64,000 nucleotides of DNA from Dyadobacter beijingensis DSM 21582 (GTDB taxonomy: Bacteria; Bacteroidota; Bacteroidia; Cytophagales; Spirosomataceae): NCBI RefSeq assembly GCF_000382205.1, contig NZ_KB907788.1:124001-188000 (forward strand), given 5' to 3'. The position numbers and the translations under genes were made by a program. Positions within the stretch are counted from its first letter, which is position 1. Every line of letters begins with the position of its first letter. The notes beneath the pieces were generated by a model. It searched no databases, was not told the DNA's origin, and saw only the letters and a list, made by a program, of their open reading frames with translations. Below are positions 35,707-45,189 of the stretch, in pieces.

Positions 35707-36690
35707 ATGAAACAAGTGACGATCGTTGTTCCGAAAGGGAACATCAACCTCAGCAGCATTACAGGGAGTTTCGAAATCCTTACCCGCGCAGATCAGTACT
35801 GGCAGAAAAAAGGCAACAAGCCGCTCATGCAGGTACACATTGCGGGTTTTATCGACGATCTGAAACTCGGTACCGGCTATTTTTCGCTGACCCCCGCGAA
35901 CCTCCGCGATATCGCTAAAACCGACCTGATCATTATCCCGTCGCTTTCCTACGATTTCGACCAGGTTTTGCAAGATAACCAGGAGCTTGTCGGCTGGATC
36001 AGGGAGCAGTACAAGGGCGGCGCGGAGGTAGCGAGCATCTGCACGGGCGCATTCCTGCTGGCTGCGACGGGCCTGCTCAACGACCGCGTTTGTTCCACGC
36101 ACTGGAATGCCGCGAATGATTTCCGGCGCCTTTTTCCGAATGTCAACTTGCAGGTAGACAGGCTCATTGCCGCCGAGCCGGGCCTTTACACCAACGGCGG
36201 CGCTTATTCCTTTCTGAACCTCATCCTGTTTCTCGTTGAAAAGTATTTCGATCGGGAGGTTGCCGTGTTGTGCGCCAAAATTTTCCAGATCGACATCGAA
36301 CGGTCCACGCAATCGGTTTTCCTCATTTTTCAGGGCCAGAAAAACCACGGGGACGAACTGATCCGAAAGGCGCAAACCTATCTCGAAGAAAATCTGACGG
36401 GTAAAATTTCGTTCGAAAAGCTGGCCGACGATCTCGCCATCAGCCGTCGCAATTTCGATCGGCGTTTTTCCAAAGCCACCGGTAATTCGCCGGTAGAATA
36501 CCTGCAACGGATGAAAGTGGAGCTGGCGAAAAGCATCCTGGAAAAAGGGCGGAAAAGTATTTTCGAAGTGATGAACGAAGTTGGCTACTCCGATGAAAAG
36601 GCCTTTCGGGAAGTTTTTAAGAAGATCTCAGGCGTGTCGCCGCTGGAATACCGTGCCAAATACAGCGGGCGCGGCGTAATTGCCATTTAA
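35707..36690 (+). CDS. GlxA-type AraC transcriptional regulator (DJ-1/PfpI domain plus AraC HTH)
   Basis: 327 residues. The N-terminal two thirds form a DJ-1/PfpI-like domain: TIVVPKGNINLSSITGSFEI at the start and the nucleophile-elbow-like ASICTGAFLLAATGLL in the middle. The last 100 residues are a two-helix-turn-helix AraC/XylS domain (FEKLADDLAISRRNFDRRFS; VEYLQRMKVELAKSILE; NEVGYSDEKAFREVFKKISG). GlxA-like regulators sense small metabolites through the DJ-1 domain. The likely target is the divergent AHSA1 gene or its own promoter, judged by position. Confidence 0.92.
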   Translation: MKQVTIVVPKGNINLSSITGSFEILTRADQYWQKKGNKPLMQVHIAGFIDDLKLGTGYFSLTPANLRDIAKTDLIIIPSLSYDFDQVLQDNQELVGWIREQYKGGAEVASICTGAFLLAATGLLNDRVCSTHWNAANDFRRLFPNVNLQVDRLIAAEPGLYTNGGAYSFLNLILFLVEKYFDREVAVLCAKIFQIDIERSTQSVFLIFQGQKNHGDELIRKAQTYLEENLTGKISFEKLADDLAISRRNFDRRFSKATGNSPVEYLQRMKVELAKSILEKGRKSIFEVMNEVGYSDEKAFREVFKKISGVSPLEYRAKYSGRGVIAI

Positions 36691-36728
36691 AATACGGCCC
36701 TGCAAATGTGCATTGGCAGGGCCGTATT
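36691..36728. terminator. Bidirectional terminator between convergent genes
   Basis: AATACGGCCCTGC (36691-36703) pairs perfectly over 13 bp with GCAGGGCCGTATT (36716-36728), with a 12-base loop. It starts one base after the regulator stop and ends three bases before the stop of the oxidoreductase gene, so it can serve both strands. Confidence 0.8.
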
Positions 36729-36731
36729 ACT

Positions 36732-38078
36732 TTATACCACCGGATCCCAGCCTTTCGCGTACTCGCGCGACCAGAGCTTTTCGGCTTCCTTATCCCCGAT
36801 AATATGCCCGTTTTTCGGGTCGATTTTCAGGTCGCGGCCGACGCGCCAGGCGATATTGCCGAGCTGCATCGCCACCACGCTCTTGAAGCCCAGTTCGACG
36901 TCGCAGTTGGGTTTGCGGTTATTGCGGATCGCGTCGAGGAAATCGGCCACGTGGAGGTTGTCCATGCCGAGGCTCGGGCTGGCGAGGTTGCGGCCTTGCA
37001 TACCGGCGTCTTCGGTAGGGGAGTTCACTTCCTTAATGAGCTTGCCGTCGAGGTCGTACACCTTGTAGCTGTCGCCGCCGGTATCTAGGCTCCCGTTTTC
37101 ACCGTAGAAAATGATCCCGCGGTCCTGGCCTTCTATTTTACGGCCATTGGAGCTCCGCGATTCCCAGATCAGCGAAACGCGGCCGGGGTAATCCATCGCG
37201 ATCACCTGCGTGTCGGGCGTTTCCCAATCGTCTTTGAACTCGTACCGCCCGCCGATGGAACTCACACGGGTAGGAAAGTCGACGCCCAGGCCCCAGCGTG
37301 CCACATCCACCTCGTGCGTGCCGTTGTTGAGCGCTTCGCCGGTACCCCAGTGCCAGAACCAGTGCCAATCGTAATGGATCAGGCCCTCTTTATAGGGCAT
37401 GCGGGGCGCAGGGCCCTGCCACAGTTCATAGTCGAGCCAGGAAGGCACGGTGCCGGGTTTGAGGTAAGTGGCCTTTCTTTTATTGGTATACCAGGTTTTG
37501 GCCAGGTACACGCGGCCAATAATGCCCTGGTGCAATTGCTTGATGCCTTCCGTGAGCACGGGCGCGGACCTGCGCTGCGCGCCCATTTGCACTACGCGCT
37601 TGTACTTGCGCGCCGCCTCGATCGCCAGCTCGCCCTCGCGGGGATTGTGGCTCAATGGCTTCTCCACGTACACGTGCTTGCCCGCCTGGCAGCCCATAAT
37701 GGTCAGCGGCGCGTGCCAGTGGTCGGGTGTTGCCGTGTAAATAGCGTCGATGGATTTGTCTTCGAGTACCCTGCGAAGGTCCTTTTCAGATTTGGGTGTC
37801 AATTTTTGCTTGGCATCCATCACGGCCTGGATAGCTTTCGGAATGGCCCGCTCGTCCACATCGCACACGATACCTACCTCTGCATTCTTCTGCCCGGCAA
37901 ATGTGCCGCTCATGCTTCTGCCGCGGCTGTTGACACCGATCGTCGCGACGCGGATGAGGTCGTTGGCACCGATAATGCGGTTATAGCTTTTCGCACTGAA
38001 ACCCATAGCCGTACCGCCGATGGCAATGCCCAGCGAACCTGCGGCAGTGGTTTTTAGAAATTCACGTCTGTTTGCCAT
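36732..38078 (-). CDS. Exported Gfo/Idh/MocA-family oxidoreductase (Tat substrate)
   Basis: 448 residues with a twin-arginine signal (NRREFLKTTAAGSLGIAIGG, Arg4-Arg5), so it folds in the cytoplasm and is exported to the periplasm with its cofactor. The Rossmann domain follows (RVATIGVNSRGRSMSGTF) with the family EKP motif at Lys140 (VEKPLSHNP) and a C-terminal substrate domain. Family members oxidise or epimerise sugars with tightly bound NAD(H). Here it is the last gene of the sigma-controlled SusC/SusD locus and follows a DUF1080 protein by three bases. That pair is known from 3-keto-glucoside routes, in which an oxidoreductase oxidises the C3 hydroxyl and a DUF1080 protein then cleaves or dehydrates the keto-sugar; its use here is inferred. 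Confidence 0.88.
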   Translation of the reverse strand: MANRREFLKTTAAGSLGIAIGGTAMGFSAKSYNRIIGANDLIRVATIGVNSRGRSMSGTFAGQKNAEVGIVCDVDERAIPKAIQAVMDAKQKLTPKSEKDLRRVLEDKSIDAIYTATPDHWHAPLTIMGCQAGKHVYVEKPLSHNPREGELAIEAARKYKRVVQMGAQRRSAPVLTEGIKQLHQGIIGRVYLAKTWYTNKRKATYLKPGTVPSWLDYELWQGPAPRMPYKEGLIHYDWHWFWHWGTGEALNNGTHEVDVARWGLGVDFPTRVSSIGGRYEFKDDWETPDTQVIAMDYPGRVSLIWESRSSNGRKIEGQDRGIIFYGENGSLDTGGDSYKVYDLDGKLIKEVNSPTEDAGMQGRNLASPSLGMDNLHVADFLDAIRNNRKPNCDVELGFKSVVAMQLGNIAWRVGRDLKIDPKNGHIIGDKEAEKLWSREYAKGWDPVV

Positions 38079-38081
38079 GAC

Positions 38082-38801
38082 TTATAATGCTTTGATTTTA
38101 ATGTTTTTGAATGAAACCTCTGCCCCGTGCTCCTGCAACAGGATGTGGCCCTTATCCACCGACCCGAATGCCGGCACCGCCTTGCTGAACTTACTAAGTG
38201 CCACAGCATCGGTATATACCTTTCCGGTACGGGTAAATTCGAGGATCTTGACGCCGTTCAGGTAGTGCTGCACGTTTTTGCCCTTGGCGACAATGCGCAG
38301 GGTGTTCCACCGGCCCGGCGCATTCACCTTCTTTCTGGATTCGTCGGGCTGCATCACGTCGTAGAAAGACCCGGTAAGGTGGTTGGCCTTCTTGTTGTCC
38401 TCGGCGAGCTTGTCGTCCAGGATCTGGTATTCGAAACCCAGGTTGCCGCCCTGGTCATATTTGGTGAAAAAGTATTTCAGCCCGCTGTTGCCTTCCGGGG
38501 CGATGTTGAAATCGGCTTTCAGGTCGAAGTCGGCGAATTCGCCGATGCTGACGATATCGCCGCCCTTTCCGTCCTTTTTCGTTGAGAGCGTGCCGTTTTT
38601 GACTTCCCAACCGGCCGGTACGGGTTTGCCGGCGGCAGTTTCCCAGCCTTTGGTGGAAGTGCCGTCGAAGAGCAGCACCCAGCCTTCTTTCTTTTCTTTC
38701 GGAGTGAGCGTGTTGTCCTTTTGGGCGAAAGCGGCCGGGACGAGCATCCAGGCCAGCATTCCGCCCGCCAGCACGCGTAGCATTTTGGATTGCATGGACA
38801 T
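38082..38801 (-). CDS. DUF1080 (3-keto-disaccharide hydrolase-like) exported protein
   Basis: 239 residues with a signal peptide (LRVLAGGMLAWMLVPAAFAQ). The body is a laminin-G/concanavalin-like domain with the family opening GWVLLFDGTSTKGWE, the central NSGLKYFFTKYDQGGNLGFEYQILDD (quoted in parts: NSGLKYFF, GFEYQILDD) and the end DKGHILLQEHGAEVSFKNI. DUF1080 proteins are lectin-like; some hydrolyse or hydrate 3-keto-glycosides. It overlaps the SusD stop by one base (TAATG) and precedes the Gfo/Idh/MocA gene by three bases, so the two probably act in sequence on a glycoside brought in by SusC/SusD. Confidence 0.9.
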   Translation of the reverse strand: MSMQSKMLRVLAGGMLAWMLVPAAFAQKDNTLTPKEKKEGWVLLFDGTSTKGWETAAGKPVPAGWEVKNGTLSTKKDGKGGDIVSIGEFADFDLKADFNIAPEGNSGLKYFFTKYDQGGNLGFEYQILDDKLAEDNKKANHLTGSFYDVMQPDESRKKVNAPGRWNTLRIVAKGKNVQHYLNGVKILEFTRTGKVYTDAVALSKFSKAVPAFGSVDKGHILLQEHGAEVSFKNIKIKAL

Positions 38802-40321
38802 TAGTAACCAGGGTTTTGTTTAATTTTTTCGGGATTGGACTGGATCACCTGCAACGGGATCGGGAATAGCAGCATATTGTCGCTCCATGTGGCCGGGTTG
38901 AAGCCGTTCTGTTCCTTCTGTTCCTGGCTCATGACGGCCTTCGCGCGCTCGGTGCGCACGAGGTCGAACCAGCGATGGTTTTCGAATGCCAGCTCCACGC
39001 GGCGCTCTTTCTCGATCGCCAGCAGAAAGTCGGCGTCGGAGGTGAATGCAGCGTAGTCGGGCAATGCACCTGCTCCGGCACCTGCACTGCTGCGGGCGCG
39101 CTGGCGGATCTTGTTCAGGTAGAGGAGGGCCGTGGATTGCTGCTTGCCCTGGCGCACGAGCGCTTCGGCGTACAGCAGGTAAATGTCGGCCAGGCGCAGT
39201 TCGGGCCAGTTGTTATCATTGTCGGGCGTAACCGAAAACGACACGTCGTAATACTTTTTGACAAACTTCTCATTGACCTGCTGCCCGCCGGGATCGGAGA
39301 CATAGCCGTCGGCCATGGAAATGGCTTTGCGCGGGTCGCCTTTCTCGTAAGCCGCCGACATGGAAGGGGTAGGGGCATTGAAGCCCGATTTATCACCGAC
39401 GGGGATCACTTCCTTGTTTGAGAAACGGGGCGCGAAATCGTTGCTCCACGGGCTGCCTGTCACGATCGGTGCCGGTCCGCCTTTTTTATATTGTACTTCA
39501 AAAAGGGATTCGGCACTGTTCTCGTTTTTAACATCGAATACCGCCCTGTAATCGCTCAAAAGTGAATATTGCGGGTTATTGATCACTTCCAGCGCCTTGG
39601 CTTCGGCCAATGCGTAATGCGATGCGCCTTTTTTGAGCGGGTAGCCCGCCATGAACATATATACTTTCGAAAGCAGGCCTTTTGCGCCGCCCAGGGTCAC
39701 ACGTCCGCGGTCGCCCGTCGCGTAGGTGGCGGGCAGGTTGGCCTCGGCAAATTTCAGGTCTTCGACGATGAAATTGTAAATCTCTTCCACCGGTGCCCGG
39801 CCCAGGGTATAGGCTTCCTGCACGGAAATCTGCTTGTCGACCTTCGGAACGTCCCCGTAAATCCGCACGAGCCAGAAATACACCAATGCACGCAGGAAAC
39901 GCGCTTCTGCTTTGTATTGGTTTTTCAGCTTCTCGTCGCGGAAAGTCACGTCGTCGATCTTGTCGAGTACGATGTTGCTGCGCAAAATGGTGACGTAGCT
40001 GCGGTTCCAGAGGTTGAGAATGTTCTGGTTATCCGACAGCAGCACGTCCCCGAAGTTGTCGATCGACGTCATGTCCTTCGAACTGCCCGGCACCCACGAG
40101 AATGTCGTATTGTCGGAGCGGATCTCGCCCGTGTAAATATAGAGCTGATTGTATAAATCGCGCAGGGACGAGTAGGGCGACATGACCGCCTGGTTCATGT
40201 CCTGCTCGGTTTTGTAAAAGTTACCCGCATTCATATCGGAAATAGGTTGCAGGTCGATGAAGCTTTCCTTGCACGACAGCGACGCCGCGACGAGGAAGGC
40301 AGCTAAAATATATCTTTTCAT
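38801..40321 (-). CDS. SusD/RagB-family lipoprotein
   Basis: 506 residues with lipoprotein signal (AAFLVAASLSCKES, acylated Cys17). Typical SusD segments are YKAEARFLRALVYFWLVRIY in the N-terminal half and LAIEKERRVELAFENHRWFD with MLLFPIPLQVIQSNPEKIKQ near the end. It binds the ligand for the STN-type SusC encoded 25 bp upstream. Its stop codon overlaps the start of the DUF1080 gene, so the enzymes are made from the same message. Confidence 0.95.
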   Translation of the reverse strand: MKRYILAAFLVAASLSCKESFIDLQPISDMNAGNFYKTEQDMNQAVMSPYSSLRDLYNQLYIYTGEIRSDNTTFSWVPGSSKDMTSIDNFGDVLLSDNQNILNLWNRSYVTILRSNIVLDKIDDVTFRDEKLKNQYKAEARFLRALVYFWLVRIYGDVPKVDKQISVQEAYTLGRAPVEEIYNFIVEDLKFAEANLPATYATGDRGRVTLGGAKGLLSKVYMFMAGYPLKKGASHYALAEAKALEVINNPQYSLLSDYRAVFDVKNENSAESLFEVQYKKGGPAPIVTGSPWSNDFAPRFSNKEVIPVGDKSGFNAPTPSMSAAYEKGDPRKAISMADGYVSDPGGQQVNEKFVKKYYDVSFSVTPDNDNNWPELRLADIYLLYAEALVRQGKQQSTALLYLNKIRQRARSSAGAGAGALPDYAAFTSDADFLLAIEKERRVELAFENHRWFDLVRTERAKAVMSQEQKEQNGFNPATWSDNMLLFPIPLQVIQSNPEKIKQNPGY

Positions 40322-40346
40322 ACGAATGAATTTTACCGGAAAATGA

Positions 40347-43300
40347 TCAGAATGTTACATTGAGGCCCGCTATGACGGTTCGTGCGGCCGGGTAGCCCAG
40401 GTAATCGCCGCCGCGCGAGAGGCCATTGCCTTCGCTGCTCGTTTCGGGGTCGAAGCCGGGGTATTTGGTGAAAGTGTACAGGTTCTGGCCCGTCACATAC
40501 ACGCGCAGCGAGCGCACCTTGATCTTTTGCAGCATTTCACCGTCGAAATTATAGCCCAGTGACACATTGCGGATGCGCAGGAACGATCCATTCTCTACCC
40601 AGTAGCTCGAAGGCTCTTTCTGCAAGCCTTTCGGGTCGCGGTTGGCGCGCAGGATATCGCCCGAACCCGGCTCGTCTTCCGACCGCCAGCGGTCTTTCAG
40701 CTTCGCGCGGCCATTACGGTCGCCGTGGTAAATACCGATCATCCGGTTGAAAAAGCTGAACAGTTTGGCGCCTTGCGAGCCGGTGAGCTGCACATTCAGG
40801 TCGAAGCGCTTGTAGGAAAAGTCGTTTCCGAAGCCGTAGATAAACTTCGGCTGGTTGCTGCCGAGGAATGTCTTGTCGGCGGCGGTGATCTGGCCGTCTT
40901 TGTTCACGTCCACATAGCGCGGGTCGCCGGGGCGGTCGTTGGCGAGGTGCGGCGCGGCATCGAGTTCCGCCTGGTTTCTGAACACACCGTCGTATTGGTA
41001 ACCGAAATAGGTGGCGATAGGCTGGCCCACCGTCGTAATGAAGGTGTTGTTGGCATTAGGCGCGCCGGCGTAAATTGGCCGGGCGTCGGGGCCGAGTGCC
41101 AGCACTTTGTTCCTGTTGAAGGAAATATTGAAATCCGTCGACCATTTGAATGCGCCCACCGTGTTGCGCGTGCGGACGAGGTATTCCATCCCCTTGTTCT
41201 GTACTTTTCCGATATTTTGGAGCTGTGTCGCATAGCCGCTGATGGTCGGTACGGGTACATCCAGGAGCAAATCCACGGATTTACTATTGTAAAAATCAGC
41301 TTCCAGGCGTATACGGTCACGGAAGAGGCCCAGTTCGAGGCCCAGGTTCCATTGCATGGTTTTCTCCCATCCGAGGAAGGGGTTAGGATAATTCAAAGGG
41401 TTCACCGCATTCACGAGGGTGTTGTTCAGCGGATAGTAGTTCACGCCGGTCCGTGCGATGGCGTCGTAGTTACCGATTTTGTTGTTACCCACCAAACCCC
41501 AGCTTCCGCGGATTTTGAGGTCCGAAATCTGACTTACATTCTGCATGAATGCCTCGTTGCTCACGCGCCAGCCCACCGACGCCGAAGGGAATGTGCCCCA
41601 TTTGTTCTCCGAGCCGAAGCGGGACGAGCCGTCGCGGCGGATACTGGCCGAGAACAGGTATTTATCGTCGTAAGAATAGGTAAGGCGGCTCAGGTAGGAG
41701 ATGAGCGAGTTGCGGTATTCGGTGCTGGTACCACCCACGATCTGCCCGGCGCTTAATGTGCGTACCGCGTCGTTCGGGAAGTTCTGCGCACGCAGCTGAT
41801 TATATTCGCCGAACGATTTCTGGGCCGTATAGCCTGCGAGCAGATTGACATTATGCTTTTCGGAAAATGTTTTCGACCAGGTCAAGGTGTGCTCGTTCAG
41901 CCAGTTTCCGCCCAGCCAGGTTTCGCTGCGGCCGTTCGCAATGCGCGGCGCGCGGGAGCCGTCGGTATCGACAAATGATGGCTGGTAATATTTCAACCGG
42001 CGGTTTTCCAGGTTGGCATTCAGGCTGACGCGGTATTTTAGTCCCGGAATGAGCTCATATTCAGCATATACCGAGCCGATTACGGCGTTCTTTTTTGTGA
42101 AATTCGTTACGTTTTCGGCAATGCTCACCGGGTTGGCCACGTCGCCCGCCCAGATTTCCGGGTTGCGTACCTGGGAGCCGTACGTGCCGTCCGCATTGCG
42201 GAGCGGGTAAATCGGCGGCAGGTACAGTGCGTAGGCGAGCGGACTGTCCTTGCCGTTGGCGAGGTCGTTATTTTCGGAGTAATAGGAGCTTACTGCCACG
42301 CCCAGTTCCAGCTTTTTGGTCACATTGGTCGTGATATTCGCCCGGAGGTTATAGCGTTTGAAATCGGTGTTGATCAGAATGCCCTGCTGGTTGGTATAAC
42401 TTCCCGACACGGCATAGCGCACTTTCTCCGATCCGCCGTTCACCGACAGCTCGTGTTTCTGGGTCGATGCATTGCGGAAAATTTCGTCCTGCCAGTTGAC
42501 ATCCGGGAATTTGGACGGGTCGTTAAATGCTTCCGGTATAATGTAAAAGTTGGAATTTGTGTATTTGGACCGCATTTCGTTGCTGTCGTGGATCGTGTGC
42601 GCCGGGTCGCCGGGCATCGGCGTGCGGTCGAGCCAGGCCTGGTTGTGACCGTCCTTGAAAAACTCGATATACTCTTTGGTATTCATCATATCGATCTTCC
42701 GCGCCACCTGCTGCATGCCGAAAAAGGTATTGAAAGAAACCGTCGGAGCACCCGCGCTGCCTTTTTTCGTTGTGATGATGACAACGCCGTTGGCACCTCT
42801 GGAACCGTAAATGGCCGTCGAGGAAGCATCTTTCAGTACCTGGATGCTTTCGATATCGGAGCTGTTCACGAGCGAGAACGCGCTGCTGTCGATCGGGTAG
42901 CCGTCGATCACGTACAGTGGCGAGCTGCTGGCCGAAATGGAACCCGTACCGCGGATGCGGATGCTCAGGCCTTCGCCGCCCGGCGCGCCGTTGGTTTGCT
43001 GTACCTGCACGCCTGCCATCTGGCCAACCAATGCTTCCCCATAGGAGACGGAAGCCTTGCTTTTCAGCTTATCCGCGGATATAGTAGCCACGGCGCCCGT
43101 CAGGTCGCCTTTTTTCAATGCACCGTAACCGATCACCACTACCTCGTTCAGTGCCTTGCTATCCACTTTCATCGCCACGTCGATCACGCTCTGGTTACCC
43201 ACCGTAATCTCCTGAGATACGTACCCGACAAATGACAACACGAGCACCGACTGTGCCCCGCTCACCTCGATCGAGAACTTGCCTTCGATATCCGTCACCG

Positions 43301-43781
43301 TGCCCCGCTGCGTACCTTTTTCCACCACGCTCACACCGGGCAGGCCGGCCCCTTTTTCATCGGTAACCCGCCCCGTTACCGCCGCCTCCGCTTTTCGGGC
43401 CGTTTCCGACCCGGACACGTTTCCCGATTGCAGCAGGATTTGCCCGCCTACGAGCCGGTAGGAAATATTATGCGGCCGCAGCACGAGGTTCAGCACTTCG
43501 GAAAGCTTCCGGTCGGTAACGGAAATGCTCACTTTGCGCTCGGCCTGGATCGTGTTGGAACTGTACACGAACTTGACGCTCGCCATGTTTTCGATCCGGT
43601 CGAGCACTTTGCTGAGCTCCTGGTTGTCGGCTTTGATCGAAATGGAATGGTCGAGCAGGTCCTGCGTGCGTACCTCGCGCGCGAAACCGATCGTTACGGC
43701 CAGCCCGATCAGCAGGGATTGGAGTAGGGTTATCCTCATAATATGTCGCAGCAGAGGATGTCTGAGTATTGGTTTTTTCAT
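40347..43781 (-). CDS. SusC/RagA TonB-dependent transducer with N-terminal STN domain
   Basis: 1144 residues. Signal region ITLLQSLLIGLAVTIGFA; STN domain at about 45-110 (LSKVLDRIENMASVKFVYSS); carboxypeptidase-regulatory-like domain from about 135 (VTGRVTDEKGAGLPGVSVVE); plug with NEVVVIGYGALKKGDLTGAV and IYGSRGANGVVIITTKKG; then the barrel, ending in VIAGLNVTF. With the FecR and sigma genes directly upstream it forms the second complete trans-envelope signalling loop in the window. The 248-bp gap to FecR leaves room for a sigma-dependent promoter; no TAnnTTTG box was seen there, in line with use of the alternative sigma factor. Confidence 0.95.
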   Translation of the reverse strand: MKKPILRHPLLRHIMRITLLQSLLIGLAVTIGFAREVRTQDLLDHSISIKADNQELSKVLDRIENMASVKFVYSSNTIQAERKVSISVTDRKLSEVLNLVLRPHNISYRLVGGQILLQSGNVSGSETARKAEAAVTGRVTDEKGAGLPGVSVVEKGTQRGTVTDIEGKFSIEVSGAQSVLVLSFVGYVSQEITVGNQSVIDVAMKVDSKALNEVVVIGYGALKKGDLTGAVATISADKLKSKASVSYGEALVGQMAGVQVQQTNGAPGGEGLSIRIRGTGSISASSSPLYVIDGYPIDSSAFSLVNSSDIESIQVLKDASSTAIYGSRGANGVVIITTKKGSAGAPTVSFNTFFGMQQVARKIDMMNTKEYIEFFKDGHNQAWLDRTPMPGDPAHTIHDSNEMRSKYTNSNFYIIPEAFNDPSKFPDVNWQDEIFRNASTQKHELSVNGGSEKVRYAVSGSYTNQQGILINTDFKRYNLRANITTNVTKKLELGVAVSSYYSENNDLANGKDSPLAYALYLPPIYPLRNADGTYGSQVRNPEIWAGDVANPVSIAENVTNFTKKNAVIGSVYAEYELIPGLKYRVSLNANLENRRLKYYQPSFVDTDGSRAPRIANGRSETWLGGNWLNEHTLTWSKTFSEKHNVNLLAGYTAQKSFGEYNQLRAQNFPNDAVRTLSAGQIVGGTSTEYRNSLISYLSRLTYSYDDKYLFSASIRRDGSSRFGSENKWGTFPSASVGWRVSNEAFMQNVSQISDLKIRGSWGLVGNNKIGNYDAIARTGVNYYPLNNTLVNAVNPLNYPNPFLGWEKTMQWNLGLELGLFRDRIRLEADFYNSKSVDLLLDVPVPTISGYATQLQNIGKVQNKGMEYLVRTRNTVGAFKWSTDFNISFNRNKVLALGPDARPIYAGAPNANNTFITTVGQPIATYFGYQYDGVFRNQAELDAAPHLANDRPGDPRYVDVNKDGQITAADKTFLGSNQPKFIYGFGNDFSYKRFDLNVQLTGSQGAKLFSFFNRMIGIYHGDRNGRAKLKDRWRSEDEPGSGDILRANRDPKGLQKEPSSYWVENGSFLRIRNVSLGYNFDGEMLQKIKVRSLRVYVTGQNLYTFTKYPGFDPETSSEGNGLSRGGDYLGYPAARTVIAGLNVTF

Positions 43782-44029
43782 TAAGTTTGAATGTTTTGTT
43801 AAGGTTTTCAGAAAAGTTTGGCAAAACCCCTCCCGTTCATCTTCGCAGATGAGGACCCGGCCAGGTTCAGAGAGGGTATGGGAGTCGAAAGTGGTGTCAA
43901 CACATTCGGCTCTTTTTCTTTTTCAGGGGGTGTGGGTCAATGCATAGGCGGTGTCAAAAAGGTTAAAGGGTTTAGGTTCTGCGTATGAAATCGTTCAGGA
44001 ATAGTGTTTCGGTTTTAGTTTAATGCTTT

Positions 44030-45079
44030 TTAGCGGCAGCCCTTGCCGTCCAGGAATATCTTCGTGCCTTTAATGCTATACGTCGCATTCACCGACGCCG
44101 CGATCAGTGCGAGCTGTGTGAACAGGGGTTGACTGTTAATATCGGCTGTGAAAAGGCAGTTTTTCAGCCGCTCGTTGGCCAGCACAATGTCGATCCCATA
44201 GGCTTGTTCCAGCGTTTGCGCAACCGTGCTCAGGCGGGCGTCGTCGAACACGAATGCATTTTTATAAACCTCATCCGCGATCGGCGTTTTCACGAGCACG
44301 GCGGTAAACTGTTTCGTATCCGGCGTGTATTTCACGCGCTGGTTTCGGCCCAGTACCACGCCGCCCGTCAGGTTGCCGGCACGGGCTTCTTTTTCCTTAT
44401 CCTTTTGGAATACAGATACTTTTCCGGTTACGACCGATACTTCCACAGCCTTGTCGGCTTCCGTGCGGTTGACCCAGAAACTCGTTCCGAGCACTTTCGT
44501 CGTGACCTCGCCCGTATACACGAGGAATGGCTTGCGCTCATCCCGGGCGACTTCGAAAAATGCCTTGCCTTTCAAATATATTTCACGCTTATCGCTTTGA
44601 AAATCAGTTGGGTATTCGATGGTGCTTTGCGGTTGCAGGCTTACGCGCGAGCCGTCGGGCAGCAATACCCACATGGGCGCTGCGGTGGAATTGGTTTTAG
44701 CAACGAGGTTAGCGAGCGTCTCACCGGCCGCCAGCTTCCCCGGGCGACCGTTTTGCCGGCTAACCCATTGATAGCCCCCGAATGCCGCCAGCATAAGCAC
44801 CACGGCCGCCGCCCAGCGCCATTTGATGAAGAAATGCAGCGGCTTGCTTTCTGCCATCGGCATTTCCGTCGTTTTCAGCACGATTTTGGTATCCAAACCG
44901 GACCGTGAACGGATCGCATTCCATAACCTGGCCTCAGTCAGCTCCGAAGTCGCGCCGGCGAGGTCCTCCGCGTCGACGTCAATCAATGCGAACCACTGGT
45001 CCACCAGTCGGGCTTCCCTTTCCGTGCATTCACCGGAGCGGTAACGGGTCAGTAACTGATGAAAATGACGTTTGTTCAT
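44030..45079 (-). CDS. FecR-family anti-sigma factor
   Basis: 349 residues: cytoplasmic N-terminal helices (FHQLLTRYRSGECTEREARL), one membrane helix near residue 95 (WRWAAAVVLMLAAFGGYQWV), periplasmic FecR domain (SRVSLQPQSTIEYPTDF, and RDERKPFLVYTGEVTTKVLG) and a C-terminal DUF4974 domain (LSTVAQTLEQAYGIDIVLAN). It separates the sigma gene from the STN-type SusC and should relay the outer-membrane signal to the sigma factor. It is clearly related to, but diverged from, the FecR at 32047-33102, so cross-talk is unlikely but cannot be excluded. Confidence 0.93.
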   Translation of the reverse strand: MNKRHFHQLLTRYRSGECTEREARLVDQWFALIDVDAEDLAGATSELTEARLWNAIRSRSGLDTKIVLKTTEMPMAESKPLHFFIKWRWAAAVVLMLAAFGGYQWVSRQNGRPGKLAAGETLANLVAKTNSTAAPMWVLLPDGSRVSLQPQSTIEYPTDFQSDKREIYLKGKAFFEVARDERKPFLVYTGEVTTKVLGTSFWVNRTEADKAVEVSVVTGKVSVFQKDKEKEARAGNLTGGVVLGRNQRVKYTPDTKQFTAVLVKTPIADEVYKNAFVFDDARLSTVAQTLEQAYGIDIVLANERLKNCLFTADINSQPLFTQLALIAASVNATYSIKGTKIFLDGKGCR

Positions 45080-45189
45080 ATCGGTTGAGTGGTTTAGGTA
45101 GAAGACTGAAAAAGCGGCCTGTACCGCAAAATGGAGAAGAAAATATTTGAATATTTATATTAAATGAGCCGATTTTGCCCAAACATTCT

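Noticed and set aside
35581..36507. Upstream extension of the AHSA1 protein frame
   Set aside because: It would run antisense through the GlxA-type regulator; only the last 164 codons are family-like.
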